Assembly: GCF_003858535.1 (NCBI RefSeq)
Contig: NZ_RQTJ01000004.1
Location: 1-64,000 of the forward strand
DNA from: Paenimyroides viscosum
GTDB lineage: Bacteria; Bacteroidota; Bacteroidia; Flavobacteriales; Flavobacteriaceae
Direction: 5' to 3'
DNA length: 64,000 nt
Position 1 is the stretch's first letter. The number at the start of each line of letters is the position of its first letter. Of this stretch, positions 35,797 to 44,709 are shown piece after piece. The notes beneath the pieces are model-generated. The model worked only from the letters and a program-made list of their open reading frames with translations. It did no database searches and had not been told where the DNA came from. Made by a program: the position numbers and the translations under genes.

Positions 35797-36933
35797 TTAA
35801 TTATTTAAAATATTCTTTAGTGTTTGATAGTGTAACTCGTTACTTTTTGCAGCTTGTAAGTTTTTATTGTAAGCTTTTAATGCTTTATCTGCTTTTTGTT
35901 TTGCTAATGTTGGGTTGTTGTAAATTGTTTCAATTTGTGTAACAAAATCATTAATATCTAAATAATTGGCATAAAAAATACAATCATCAGTTAAAACTTC
36001 TGCTGCGCCAACAGCATTTTTAAACATTATTGTAGGTTTTTGAAACCTTGCTGCATGCATTGCCATTAAAGAAAAAGCATCTTCTCTAGACGGAATTAAA
36101 TATATATTGGCAACATCTAAATAATTTAATGGCGTTTGCGTATGTGGAACCAGTTCGATATAATTTTCTAGGTGAAGTTTGTCAATATCTAACTGAATTG
36201 CTTTTAAATATTCGTTGTTTTGTAATACACCAACAATATAAAATTTAAACTGTAAGGTTGGATTTTTTTCTTTTAATCGGTGTGCAATTTGCGGAATTAA
36301 ATCAGTCCCTTTGGTAAGATTTGGGTGACCAATTGTTACAAGTACTAATTCGTTAACTTTAAAATTATTTACAAATTGTGGATCTTTAGAAAATGATTCT
36401 TCTGGAATTGTAGGATAAATAATTGTACAAATTTCTTTAGGTACATTATAATTTTCGACCAAATTAGTAACCGATGCTTGCGATACTGCAAAAACATAGT
36501 CTATATTTTTAAACTGATTAGCAGCTATGTCTTTATCTAAATAAATATCGGTTAAAAATTTACCTTCATGCACATACAATAACGTTTTAAGATTGTTGTT
36601 GTGGTGTTTTAAACTGCTTAATAAATTTAAAGTTACAATGGTGTTTCCGTAAATTAAATCGTATTTATTTTTTTTTAGAATACTTTCAATGTTTGCACTA
36701 AATAGTTTTGCTATTTTGCCAAAAACAGTCTTTCTTTTCTTGTTGATATAAAAATTTCTACAAATTTCTTTTAACTCTTTTTCAATTCCGCCAAAATAAC
36801 TTAATACATAGATATCTATTACAAATTCATTTTTGTGATGTGCATTTATAAATTTCAAAAACGATAAAAGAGCATTTGGTGCACCTGTTTGTGAATCTTC
36901 ATGTAAAACAAATAATATTTTTTTCTTTTGCAT
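35797..36933 (-). CDS. Glycosyltransferase family 4
   Basis: The 378-residue protein has the GT-B fold pattern: N-terminal KILFVLHEDSQTGAPNALL, a central linker, LVTIGHPNLTKGTDLIPQIA at about residue 195, and the nucleotide-sugar-binding IPSREDAFSLMAMHAARFQKP near residue 290, which matches the GT4 E-X7-E region. It transfers a sugar from a nucleotide donor; the donor and acceptor are unknown. It is the last gene of a minus-strand run of six polysaccharide genes, 23 bases after the CgeB-like gene. Confidence 0.87.
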   Translation of the reverse strand: MQKKKILFVLHEDSQTGAPNALLSFLKFINAHHKNEFVIDIYVLSYFGGIEKELKEICRNFYINKKRKTVFGKIAKLFSANIESILKKNKYDLIYGNTIVTLNLLSSLKHHNNNLKTLLYVHEGKFLTDIYLDKDIAANQFKNIDYVFAVSQASVTNLVENYNVPKEICTIIYPTIPEESFSKDPQFVNNFKVNELVLVTIGHPNLTKGTDLIPQIAHRLKEKNPTLQFKFYIVGVLQNNEYLKAIQLDIDKLHLENYIELVPHTQTPLNYLDVANIYLIPSREDAFSLMAMHAARFQKPTIMFKNAVGAAEVLTDDCIFYANYLDINDFVTQIETIYNNPTLAKQKADKALKAYNKNLQAAKSNELHYQTLKNILNN

Positions 36934-36956
36934 TTTTATAAAAGTATAATAAGACG

Positions 36957-37916
36957 TTAAATATTAAATATGTTTTTCACCCAAGACTGAATTGTATATT
37001 TTTTAAAAACTTTTTCATCTAAAGGACTATAAGGAGTATTTAAGAAATCTGCTGGAATTTCAATACTGTCCTCATTGATAACTAAAATATTTTGTGGGTC
37101 ATAAAAGTCATAATTAATTACATTTTTGTTAGTTGTAATTATTTTCTTTTGATATGCCATAGCTTCAAAAAACCGAAAACTTAATCCGCTTTGATTTTCT
37201 CTAATTAAATCAATTAAAATAAAACTGTCTTTAGTAAATTGCTCCACTTCGGTTAGATTTTTATTTTCATTAAAGAAAATAATATTTTTATTAACCTTGC
37301 TGTTAGGTTTATCTTTTATAAAAAAAAGATAGTTGGAATAATTTAAAGAATCGAATGCATCGGCAATTCTACTTAAAACATACATACGTTCTTTATCAAT
37401 TGATTGTATTGCAAAAGAAATATATTTAGGAGAACTATTTAATTTTATAGGGATGTTAGAAATATAGTTAAAGTTTGTAGTATGTTTAAATGGATATTTT
37501 GCCACATCTTCATCGTCAAAACAATAAATTTCATCAAATAAATCATTATAGTCTTTTGGTAAGGGTACACGTGTTAAGCTATCGTAATTATAAGCAATTA
37601 ATTTATCAGTATACTTGCGCGCCAATAGAGAATAATTATCTGGAAAATAGCCTGGATTCACCATAAAGGTTATATCACTTTTATTTTTTGCATTTGTAAG
37701 TCTGTTTATTATTTTTTGTTGTTGAATTCTTTTTTTAAGGTTGATTTTTAAAATGTTTTTAGTAAAAAAATTCAGAATACGCACTCCAAAATTTGGATAT
37801 TCATACTTAATCAAACAAGTGTTTACATAATTAACTTCGTGCCCAAGGTTTTCAAGTTCTTGTGCAATTTTTTGGTTAAACCCCCATAAATCAAAGCTAA
37901 AAATTGTTATTTTCAT
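36957..37916 (-). CDS. CgeB-like glycosyltransferase, tandem paralogue A
   Basis: The 319-residue protein resembles the CgeB/GT-B-like family: an N-terminal KITIFSFDLWGFN strand-loop, IAYNYDSLTRVPLP, DEIYCFDDEDV and, near the end, SFRFFEAMAYQKKIITTNK, the usual donor-binding region. It is clearly related over its whole length to the next gene upstream (37932), with similar size and matching blocks, so the pair arose by tandem duplication. The acceptor is unknown. It sits inside the polysaccharide cluster, 15 bases from its paralogue. Confidence 0.65.
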   Translation of the reverse strand: MKITIFSFDLWGFNQKIAQELENLGHEVNYVNTCLIKYEYPNFGVRILNFFTKNILKINLKKRIQQQKIINRLTNAKNKSDITFMVNPGYFPDNYSLLARKYTDKLIAYNYDSLTRVPLPKDYNDLFDEIYCFDDEDVAKYPFKHTTNFNYISNIPIKLNSSPKYISFAIQSIDKERMYVLSRIADAFDSLNYSNYLFFIKDKPNSKVNKNIIFFNENKNLTEVEQFTKDSFILIDLIRENQSGLSFRFFEAMAYQKKIITTNKNVINYDFYDPQNILVINEDSIEIPADFLNTPYSPLDEKVFKKYTIQSWVKNIFNI

Positions 37917-37931
37917 TAGTATAATTAAAAT

Positions 37932-38879
37932 TTATATATTGATAACTGTTTTTATCCAGTTGTTTAAAGTGTATTTGTTATAAATGTTTTCTGGGATTGG
38001 CTGGTAATTTGATTTTAGAAAATTGGTTGTTATAGTTGGATTTTTTGCATCTATTACTAAAATGTTATTTGGATTGTAAAAATCATAATCAATGATATTT
38101 TTATTTGTAGTTATAAGCTTCTTTTGAAGTGCCATAGCTTCAAAAATTCTAAAGCTTAATCCATTTTGTCCATCGCGAACCAGATCTAATAAAATTTCTG
38201 AATTATCCATTCTCTTTTGAAAAGTTTCTAAACCAATTCGTTCGTTAAAAAAAATAATATTTTTATTAATTTTAGTATTAACCTTTCCGTAAACAAGAAA
38301 TTCATAATTTTTAATATTTAACGAATCAAGCTGATCAGCAATTTTACTTAAAGTGAAAATTCGATCTTTACTTTTAGATTGAATAGTAAATGCTTTTAAA
38401 GTGTTTTTAAAATTTATAGGTGATTTTGGTAGATATATAAAATTGGTTATAAATTTAAAATCGTGTTTTTTACAATCGTTTTTATCGAACGAATAAATTT
38501 CATCAAAATAAGACATTTTATCGGCAGGTAATGGTAATTGCGCCATGCTGTCATAGTTATAAGCAATTAATTTTTTTGATTTTTTCCGAACTTCCTTTAA
38601 AATAGTATGATTAAAATGAGCCGGATCTACAACTAATGTAATGTCTTGAATTTCATTTAAAATTTTATCTAATACAAATTGGGTTTGTTTATTTTTTTTA
38701 AGATTTTTTTTTAAAATAGTTTTACTAAAAAAATTAATAATTTTTTCACCAAAATTTTTATAAACATGTTTAAATGCAGCACTATTTATATAAGTAGCTT
38801 CAATACCTTTGTTTTGAAGTTCATTAGCAATAAATTTATTAAAACCATATAAATCTAAACTTAAAATAGTTACTTTCAT
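37932..38879 (-). CDS. CgeB-like glycosyltransferase, tandem paralogue B
   Basis: The 315-residue protein is colinear with the neighbouring 36957 product. Matching blocks are KVTILSLDLYGFN, IAYNYDSMAQLPLP, DEIYSFDKND, INKNIIFFNER, LSFRIFEAMALQKKLITTNKN and YDFYNPNNILVI. By eye about half of the positions agree. Both are lysine- and asparagine-rich and have no signal peptide or membrane helix, so they act in the cytoplasm on a lipid-linked glycan. It follows the GT4 gene by three bases. Confidence 0.65.
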   Translation of the reverse strand: MKVTILSLDLYGFNKFIANELQNKGIEATYINSAAFKHVYKNFGEKIINFFSKTILKKNLKKNKQTQFVLDKILNEIQDITLVVDPAHFNHTILKEVRKKSKKLIAYNYDSMAQLPLPADKMSYFDEIYSFDKNDCKKHDFKFITNFIYLPKSPINFKNTLKAFTIQSKSKDRIFTLSKIADQLDSLNIKNYEFLVYGKVNTKINKNIIFFNERIGLETFQKRMDNSEILLDLVRDGQNGLSFRIFEAMALQKKLITTNKNIIDYDFYNPNNILVIDAKNPTITTNFLKSNYQPIPENIYNKYTLNNWIKTVINI

Positions 38880-38882
38880 AAA

Positions 38883-39971
38883 TTACAAATTAGTATAAAA
38901 ATTATAATAATTTTCTTCTAAATTTTTTAAATCAAACTGCGATAAAACTATATCAAACGAACGTTCTTTGAATTGATTTGCTATATCGGGTTGCTCTAAT
39001 AAAGATACACATTTTTCGGCTAAAAGATCTGCATCGCCAATATCTGTTAAATAACCGTTAGTTCCATCTTTTATTACTTCTGGTATTCCACCTGCTTTTG
39101 TTGATACAATTGGAATTTTTGATGCAAAAGCTTCGTAAATAGTTAAAGGCAATCCTTCTGTAATCGACGTCATTAATAAAATATCAAATTCTTTTAAATA
39201 ATCGGCAACATTTGTTTTAAAACCTAAAAAACAGACAATGCTTTCTAATTTTTTTGTTTGTACTAATTCTTTTAAAATAGTTTCTTCAGATCCGGTTCCA
39301 AGAATAACAAACCGTACGTTTGATTTTTTTTTAATTACTTTTTCAGCGGTATTTATAAAAGTAACTAAATCTTTTTGTTTTGCTAAAGAAGAAATATTTC
39401 CAATAATCTTTAATTCTTTAGAAAAATTTAATTCTTTATGAATTAAACCTGTTTTGCTTTTATCTTTAAATTCCGAAACATTAATGGCGTCATAAATTGT
39501 CAACAGTTTCTCTTTGGAAATATTTATGTTAACAAATATTTTTTCTACAGCCTTTGAAACGGAAACAATTTTGAAAATATATTTATTGTCATATTTCAGT
39601 TTTTTTAAAAAACTATTTTTAATAATATTGTTTCTTTTGCGGCTGTAAATAAGTTTCACATCTTTTTTTAATAGTGCTTTGGCTATGATTGCAGCAGATA
39701 ACGCACTTGAATCATGAATGTGTAAAACATCGATATTAAACTTTTTAACACAATTTATAATTGGTTTTATTAACGAAAAAACTTTATTTTTTTTTGTGTA
39801 TGCAATTACTTGTGCTTTATCATTTAAAGCTTTTTTATAAAGAACAGCATTTTCTGGGCATAAAATATATTGGTCTAATTCGCCATACTTTTTTAAAAGG
39901 TTGTATATGGTGTACATTTGCGCATCGCCTCCACGCCATTCTACAATTGATGTTACATTTAAAATATTCAT
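38883..39971 (-). CDS. Glycosyltransferase family 4
   Basis: The 362-residue GT-B protein has WRGGDAQMYTIYNLLKKYG near the start (acceptor side), DVLHIHDSSALSAAI, IGNISSLAKQKDLVTF around residue 190, and LLMTSITEGLPLTIYEAFA with the GT4 glutamate pair, followed by PIVSTKAGGIPEVI. It would add a sugar to the growing surface polysaccharide. It overlaps the end of the DUF5672 gene by four bases (ATGA), and precedes the CgeB-like pair, so it is in the same operon. Confidence 0.88.
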   Translation of the reverse strand: MNILNVTSIVEWRGGDAQMYTIYNLLKKYGELDQYILCPENAVLYKKALNDKAQVIAYTKKNKVFSLIKPIINCVKKFNIDVLHIHDSSALSAAIIAKALLKKDVKLIYSRKRNNIIKNSFLKKLKYDNKYIFKIVSVSKAVEKIFVNINISKEKLLTIYDAINVSEFKDKSKTGLIHKELNFSKELKIIGNISSLAKQKDLVTFINTAEKVIKKKSNVRFVILGTGSEETILKELVQTKKLESIVCFLGFKTNVADYLKEFDILLMTSITEGLPLTIYEAFASKIPIVSTKAGGIPEVIKDGTNGYLTDIGDADLLAEKCVSLLEQPDIANQFKERSFDIVLSQFDLKNLEENYYNFYTNL

Positions 39972-40759
39972 GATATGTATTTAGACCAAAATTTTACAAC
40001 GCCTTTTTTATTAAATCCATGACAAGCAAAAGGTAATTCGCCATTTAAAAAGCCAAAAGCAACTTCAGGTTTCCTGTCTACACAAAAACATAAAGCGGTT
40101 TTATAATCCGGCTTTAAAAATGAATGTTTTTGTGGAACATACAATGACCAAAAAACATCTTCTATATGATAATTTTCTTTTTCTTTATTTGATAGAAAAT
40201 AAGTGATCTGTTCTTTTTCTTTTAATGAAATATTGTAGAAAAGTTTTGTTTTTCTTAAAGAAAAACCTCCGTTTCCAACTTGATTTATGTGATTGTACAA
40301 TCTTTGTTTTAACCCAAATATTCGCTTTATTTTATTAAAAATAAATCTTGATTTATGGTTAAATAATATTTTTTCACTGTCTAACCATGGGGCACCAATG
40401 TAATCAAATCCTTTTGAAATCCATAAAGACAATTCGTTTTTAAAAACATACGCATCGGTTTGGAAAATAAGCATATATTCATAATTTAAAAAAGCTTCAT
40501 AGAAATGCGATGAAAGTAATAATTGATTATAACCGTTTATAGATTTAAAAAAGTGATCTTCAAATCTACAGATTTCATAATTAAATTGAATTTCATATTC
40601 TTTAAGGAAATCAATATCTAAAGATTCAGGAGCAATAAAAATAATTGGAAAACTTTTAAGGTGTTGATTAACACTTTTCAATGATTTCTTTTCAAAATCA
40701 TCAAAAAACGCTCTGTATATAGGAATTAAAATAACTACTTTTTCTGTGTCATTTTTCAT
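39968..40759 (-). CDS. DUF5672 glycosyltransferase-like protein
   Basis: The 263-residue protein fits DUF5672: VVILIPIYR at the start, YNQLLLSSHFYEAFLNYEYMLIFQTDAYVF in the middle (a DxD-like QTDAYVF for metal and donor binding), GFDYIGAPW, GNGGFSLRK and the end FACHGFNKKG. Such proteins have a GT-A-like fold and often sit in capsule and LPS clusters. It is the first gene of the minus-strand operon; TATATTTG (reverse of 40780-40787) lies 20 bases upstream as a -7 candidate. It is divergent from the kinase gene. Confidence 0.78.
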   Translation of the reverse strand: MKNDTEKVVILIPIYRAFFDDFEKKSLKSVNQHLKSFPIIFIAPESLDIDFLKEYEIQFNYEICRFEDHFFKSINGYNQLLLSSHFYEAFLNYEYMLIFQTDAYVFKNELSLWISKGFDYIGAPWLDSEKILFNHKSRFIFNKIKRIFGLKQRLYNHINQVGNGGFSLRKTKLFYNISLKEKEQITYFLSNKEKENYHIEDVFWSLYVPQKHSFLKPDYKTALCFCVDRKPEVAFGFLNGELPFACHGFNKKGVVKFWSKYIS

Positions 40760-40900
40760 TAAGCAATAACATTTTCATACAAATATAGATATTATTATAT
40801 AATTGAAAAGCTATAATATTGGTGTTTGTCAATATTTGTTAAATAATAAGCCAAAGAGATTGCTATTATCGTTATTTTTGTAGGTGTAATATTAAATTAA

Positions 40901-41668
40901 ATGAAATTTATAATTAATCAAATTTTTAATAAAAGACAATCTGAAATTGAAAATTTTATTTTGAATTTTGATGTTGATGGGAAATTATTAGTAAAAGGTA
41001 GTAGAAATACCATTAAAATTTTTTCTTTAAACGATCAGTTGCTGAATATTAAAGCTTTTAAGAAACCTAATTTGCTTAATTCTTTTGTATATAGATTCAT
41101 TCGTGATTCTAAAGCAAAACGATCATATAATTATGCTTTAAAATTATTAGAAAAAAATATTGGAACGCCACAACCTATTGCATTTGCTGAATATAATGAT
41201 GCAATTGGTTTAGGTAAAAGTTTTTATGTGTGTGAGCATATTACAACCGAATATACTTACCGCGATTTAGTTGAAAACCCCAATTTAGAAAATCACGAAG
41301 CTATTTTGCGCGCGTTTACTGTTTTTTGTTATAAACTACATGAAGCAGGAGTAGAGTTTAAAGATCATTCGCCAGGAAACACGTTGATAAAAATAAATAA
41401 AGATCAATCGTATTCTTTTTATTTGGTTGATTTGAATAGAATGCAGTTTCATGCCGAAATGCCGTTTAAACAACGCATGTATAATTTACGCAGACTAACG
41501 CCTAAAAAAGAAATGATTGCCATTATGGCAAACGAATATGCGAAGTTGTACACGCAAAAAACTGAAACCGAAATTTTTAGCTTAATGTGGAATTTAACAA
41601 GCGAATTTCAAATGAAATTTCATAGCAAACAAAAAATGAAAAAGAAAATTAAATTTTGGAAACGCTAG
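40901..41668 (+). CDS. Lipopolysaccharide kinase, WaaP/InaA-like
   Basis: The 255-residue protein has a protein-kinase-like core: a lysine-bearing N-lobe (LLNIKAFKKPN), NYALKLLEKNIGTPQPIAFAEY, then the catalytic loop KDHSPGNTLI, where Asp and Asn are as in WaaP/Kdo kinases, and FYLVDLNRMQF in place of DFG. It would phosphorylate a core sugar such as Kdo or heptose at the inner membrane face. It lies in the glycan cluster, divergent from DUF5672, and overlaps tail-to-tail with the GT2 gene by 20 bases. TATTTTTG at 40873-40880 is a -7 candidate. Confidence 0.8.
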   Translation: MKFIINQIFNKRQSEIENFILNFDVDGKLLVKGSRNTIKIFSLNDQLLNIKAFKKPNLLNSFVYRFIRDSKAKRSYNYALKLLEKNIGTPQPIAFAEYNDAIGLGKSFYVCEHITTEYTYRDLVENPNLENHEAILRAFTVFCYKLHEAGVEFKDHSPGNTLIKINKDQSYSFYLVDLNRMQFHAEMPFKQRMYNLRRLTPKKEMIAIMANEYAKLYTQKTETEIFSLMWNLTSEFQMKFHSKQKMKKKIKFWKR

Positions 41669-42416
41669 ATTTATCTAGCTTTTTCATTTCATTGTAGCGC
41701 TCTTTTATACCTTGGGCGTACACTTTACAAATTGTAAATCCTTTTGATCCATCTAAAAAACCTAACCTAAAAAAATAACGGTTTAAAAACGTATAAATTG
41801 GATGAAACACAGCTAAAAAAGTATTAGGTTTTGTGCCGTTATTTAATTTTTCAATAGCTTTTAAACGGTTGTAATAAAAAACTTTGTCTTTAAAATGCTG
41901 ATGGTGTGCGTACGAATAATGAATTAAATAATTATTTAATGTACCTAAATTATCATTAAAGTTTAATTTTTCATGCACAATACCGTGGTATTTAGCATTT
42001 TTCTTTTGAAACAAACGTAGGTTTTTGTCCGATTGTAATCCAGAAAAGTTAACAGGTTCATTAAAAAAGTAAAACTTTCGTTTTAAGTAATATCCTCTTT
42101 TAGTATTATTTGAATTTAAAACACCCTGAATTTCCTGCTTTAAGTCATTTGAAATTCGTTCATCACCATCAATAAATAAAATCCAATCATTAGTTGCGTA
42201 ATCAATTGCGATATTGCGTTGTTCAGAAAAATTATTAAAAACGTGTTGATAAACTTTAACCTGTGGAAAATCTTTTAAAATTTCTAAAGTATTATCGGTA
42301 CTAAAAGAATCAACCACGATAATCTCATCTGCAAAATCTAAATTAAGCATAAGATTCCTAATGTTTTTTTCTTCATTAAGGGTAATAATTAAGGCAGTGA
42401 GTTTATTATTGTTCAT
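41649..42416 (-). CDS. Glycosyltransferase family 2, WaaE/KdtX-like
   Basis: The 255-residue GT-A enzyme begins LTALIITLNEEKNIRNLM, has DEIIVVDSFSTDNTLEI, the metal-binding FIDGDERIS (DxD) and a C-terminal region with HEKLNF and YYNRLKAIEK. This layout matches the WaaE/KdtX subgroup, which adds glucose or a related sugar to the LPS core. It overlaps the start region of its neighbour, the GT9 gene, by 11 bases and the kinase gene by 20 bases at its end. The compact arrangement suggests common function in core assembly. Confidence 0.88.
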   Translation of the reverse strand: MNNNKLTALIITLNEEKNIRNLMLNLDFADEIIVVDSFSTDNTLEILKDFPQVKVYQHVFNNFSEQRNIAIDYATNDWILFIDGDERISNDLKQEIQGVLNSNNTKRGYYLKRKFYFFNEPVNFSGLQSDKNLRLFQKKNAKYHGIVHEKLNFNDNLGTLNNYLIHYSYAHHQHFKDKVFYYNRLKAIEKLNNGTKPNTFLAVFHPIYTFLNRYFFRLGFLDGSKGFTICKVYAQGIKERYNEMKKLDKSSVSKI

Positions 42417-43482
42417 TAATCAAATTACTTTTGATAAAATGGGTTAGCAAATCTCCGAAAAATTCGGGTAAAAATAAATTATAAAGGTTGTTGTTTTCTT
42501 TTTTTATTTGTTTTAAGCGCTTATTTTTAAAAAGATCCGGTTTGTAATCGTTTAAATGAACCGATATGTGTTTTATCCCGTCTTCAAAAGTACTCCAAGC
42601 TATTTTTTCAATCCAAGGCGAAAATATAATAAAAGTTGGTTTGTTTAAAGCTTTTGCCATATTCATGGTGCCACCATCGTTACCAATTACAAAACTACAT
42701 TGGTTTAACAAGGCAAGTAAACCGCGTAAATTGTTGCCTAAAACATTAAAAAATATTCTTTTCTGCGTTTCTACCGAACATAAATTTAAAACTTTTTTTG
42801 CAGTTTCAATTTGGTTGGGAATATAGTTTAATAAAATTTGCACATCGCTTTTTGCAACCATATCAACCACTTTTGCCATGTGTTTTAGCGGATATGTTTT
42901 TGTTTCGCTACTACCAATAATATTAAGCATTACAATTGGTTTTTGCAAATTAACGTTGTGTTTTTTTAAAAGATTTATTGCATTTTCATTTTCTTCATCG
43001 GTTATTTTAATCGTAGGATGCGTTACATATAAATCTTTGGATATTTTTAATGGATCTAATAATTTTAAACGATGCTCTATGACCAACCCTAAGTTTGTTT
43101 TTGGTTGCTGATCTCTTTCTATTAAATGGGTAAACAATAAATTAGAAATTTTCTTTTTAAATGAAATTTTGGTTTTTGCATTTGATAATCCTACAATTAA
43201 CCAACTTTCTAACTTGCTGTAAGCATCAATTATAACATCGTAATTTTGTTCTTTTAATGATAAAGCAAAGCTAATAAGTGCCTTTTTGTTGTCTCTGTAT
43301 TCATTTTTAAAAAAGATAACATTATAATTTTTATCGTTTTCGGAAATTACAGGATAGGTGTTCTCATAAATTAGGTAATCAATCTGCGCAGTAGGATAGG
43401 CTTTGCAAAGTGTTTCGCACAAAATAGTGCTTACTAATACGTCGCCAATCATTTTTTGTTGAATCACCAATATTTTTTTCAT
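42406..43482 (-). CDS. Glycosyltransferase family 9 (heptosyltransferase-like)
   Basis: The 358-residue protein has the GT9 N-terminal block KKILVIQQKMIGDVLVSTIL, the middle YDVIIDAYSKLESW, and the C-terminal donor-site block CSFVIGNDGGTMNMAKALNKP followed by FIIFSPW. GT9 members add heptose or other sugars to the LPS inner core. It is the upstream gene of a two-gene minus-strand operon with the GT2 gene (11-base overlap). It is divergent from another GT2 gene, and both starts share a 56-base space with -7-like boxes on each strand. Confidence 0.88.
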   Translation of the reverse strand: MKKILVIQQKMIGDVLVSTILCETLCKAYPTAQIDYLIYENTYPVISENDKNYNVIFFKNEYRDNKKALISFALSLKEQNYDVIIDAYSKLESWLIVGLSNAKTKISFKKKISNLLFTHLIERDQQPKTNLGLVIEHRLKLLDPLKISKDLYVTHPTIKITDEENENAINLLKKHNVNLQKPIVMLNIIGSSETKTYPLKHMAKVVDMVAKSDVQILLNYIPNQIETAKKVLNLCSVETQKRIFFNVLGNNLRGLLALLNQCSFVIGNDGGTMNMAKALNKPTFIIFSPWIEKIAWSTFEDGIKHISVHLNDYKPDLFKNKRLKQIKKENNNLYNLFLPEFFGDLLTHFIKSNLINEQ

Positions 43483-43525
43483 ACTTTTTACAAAAAGTTA
43501 TTTCTACAAAAATATTAAAATACTC

Positions 43526-43533
43526 TATATTTG
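43526..43533 (+). promoter_or_regulatory. -7-like box immediately before the 43539 GT2 gene
   Basis: TATATTTG ends only five bases before the ATG. If it is the -7 element, transcription would begin at or next to the start codon, giving a leaderless mRNA. Confidence 0.35.
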
Positions 43534-43538
43534 CTTGC

Positions 43539-44363
43539 ATGAAACCAAATATTTCAATAATTGTTAGTACATATAATTCTCCCGAATGGCTAGAAAAGGT
43601 TATTTGGGGATTTTCCGCACAGACATATACAGCGTTTGAATTGATTATTGCCGATGATGGATCAACTACAGATACCAGCGAATTAATTAAAAATTTACTG
43701 CAACAAGTGTTTTTTCCTATAAAACATGTGTGGCATGAAGATAACGGTTTTCAAAAAACCATTATACTTAATAAAGCAGTTTTAGAAACATCGACAGATT
43801 ATATTATTATGACCGATGGCGATTGTATTCCGCGTAAAGATTTTGTTGAAACTCATGAAAAATTACGGAAGCCAAATGTTTTTCTTTCGGGCGGATATCA
43901 TAAATTATCAATGGATCTATCAAAATTAATTACAAAAGAAGATATTATTTCTGGCAATTGTTTTAATGTTGATTGGCTTGTGACTAACGGAATGAAAAAA
44001 TCTTTTAAAAACAATAAATTGAGCGCTTTTGGCATTAAAAGTTCTTTTTTAAACTTTATTACACCGACAACACCTTCATGGAACGGGCATAATTCTTCTG
44101 CCTGGAAAAAAGATATTTTATCTGTAAACGGTTTTGATGAACGTATGGAATATGGTGGCGAAGACCGTGAATTAGGCGAGCGTTTAGTTAATAAAGGTAT
44201 AAAAGGTAAACAAATACGGTATAGCACTACTTGCGTACATTTAGATCATGCGCGTGGTTATGTAAATGAAAAAGCATTAGCTGTTAATAAACAAATTAGA
44301 GAAAATACAAAAAATACAAAAAGCATTTGGACAGAATATGGTATTAAAAAAGGAACTCGTTAA
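43539..44363 (+). CDS. Glycosyltransferase family 2
   Basis: The 274-residue GT-A enzyme has ISIIVSTYNSPEWLEKVI, ELIIADDGSTTDTSELI, the DxD region MTDGDCIPRKDF, and the galactosyltransferase-like C-terminal motif GHNSSAWKKDILSVNGFDERMEYGGEDRELG given here in parts: GHNSSAWKKD and GGEDRELGERL. It should add a hexose to the surface glycan. It closes the polysaccharide cluster on the right and ends inside a strong terminator that overlaps its stop codon. Confidence 0.88.
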   Translation: MKPNISIIVSTYNSPEWLEKVIWGFSAQTYTAFELIIADDGSTTDTSELIKNLLQQVFFPIKHVWHEDNGFQKTIILNKAVLETSTDYIIMTDGDCIPRKDFVETHEKLRKPNVFLSGGYHKLSMDLSKLITKEDIISGNCFNVDWLVTNGMKKSFKNNKLSAFGIKSSFLNFITPTTPSWNGHNSSAWKKDILSVNGFDERMEYGGEDRELGERLVNKGIKGKQIRYSTTCVHLDHARGYVNEKALAVNKQIRENTKNTKSIWTEYGIKKGTR

Positions 44364-44377
44364 AAGTTCCTTTTTTT
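44346..44377. terminator. Bidirectional terminator after the GT2 gene
   Basis: AAAAAAGGAACT (44346-44357) and AGTTCCTTTTTT (44365-44376) form a 12-base stem with a seven-base loop that contains the GT2 stop codon. The minus-strand gene at 44379 also converges on it. Confidence 0.88.
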
Positions 44378-44378
44378 A

Positions 44379-44591
44379 TTAGATTTTAATATAATTAATC
44401 TCGTTTTCGTACGATCTAACCGCACCGCTTTTCAAAACAACAAGCAATCTGCCTTCGTCACTCCATCTTGCAGCCTCGATTTCTTCGCCAACAAAAAGTT
44501 CTAATTCGTGATTGTTTTCGTCAACAATATATAAAAGCTGACCGTTAATTCTAAAATTATTCGATTTTTTAAAGTTCTCTGTAAATTCCAT
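44379..44591 (-). CDS. Small conserved hypothetical protein
   Basis: I do not recognise this 70-residue soluble protein. It is predicted to be all beta, with short strands (FRINGQLLYIV, ELELFVGEEIEAARW, RLLVVLKSGAVRSY) in a barrel-like or SH3-like pattern, and has no cysteine. It stands alone between the polysaccharide cluster and ettA, shares the GT2 terminator, and has ordinary codon use, which supports its being a real gene. Confidence 0.65.
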   Translation of the reverse strand: MEFTENFKKSNNFRINGQLLYIVDENNHELELFVGEEIEAARWSDEGRLLVVLKSGAVRSYENEINYIKI

Positions 44592-44709
44592 ATCAATTAT
44601 CTTTTATTCAAAAATACAAAACAGATTTTTAATTGCAACCAAATAAATCTTTATTAATACAATTTTAAGTGGTATTTTTGAAAAGTATCAAAATTATATA
44701 CAAAAAATT

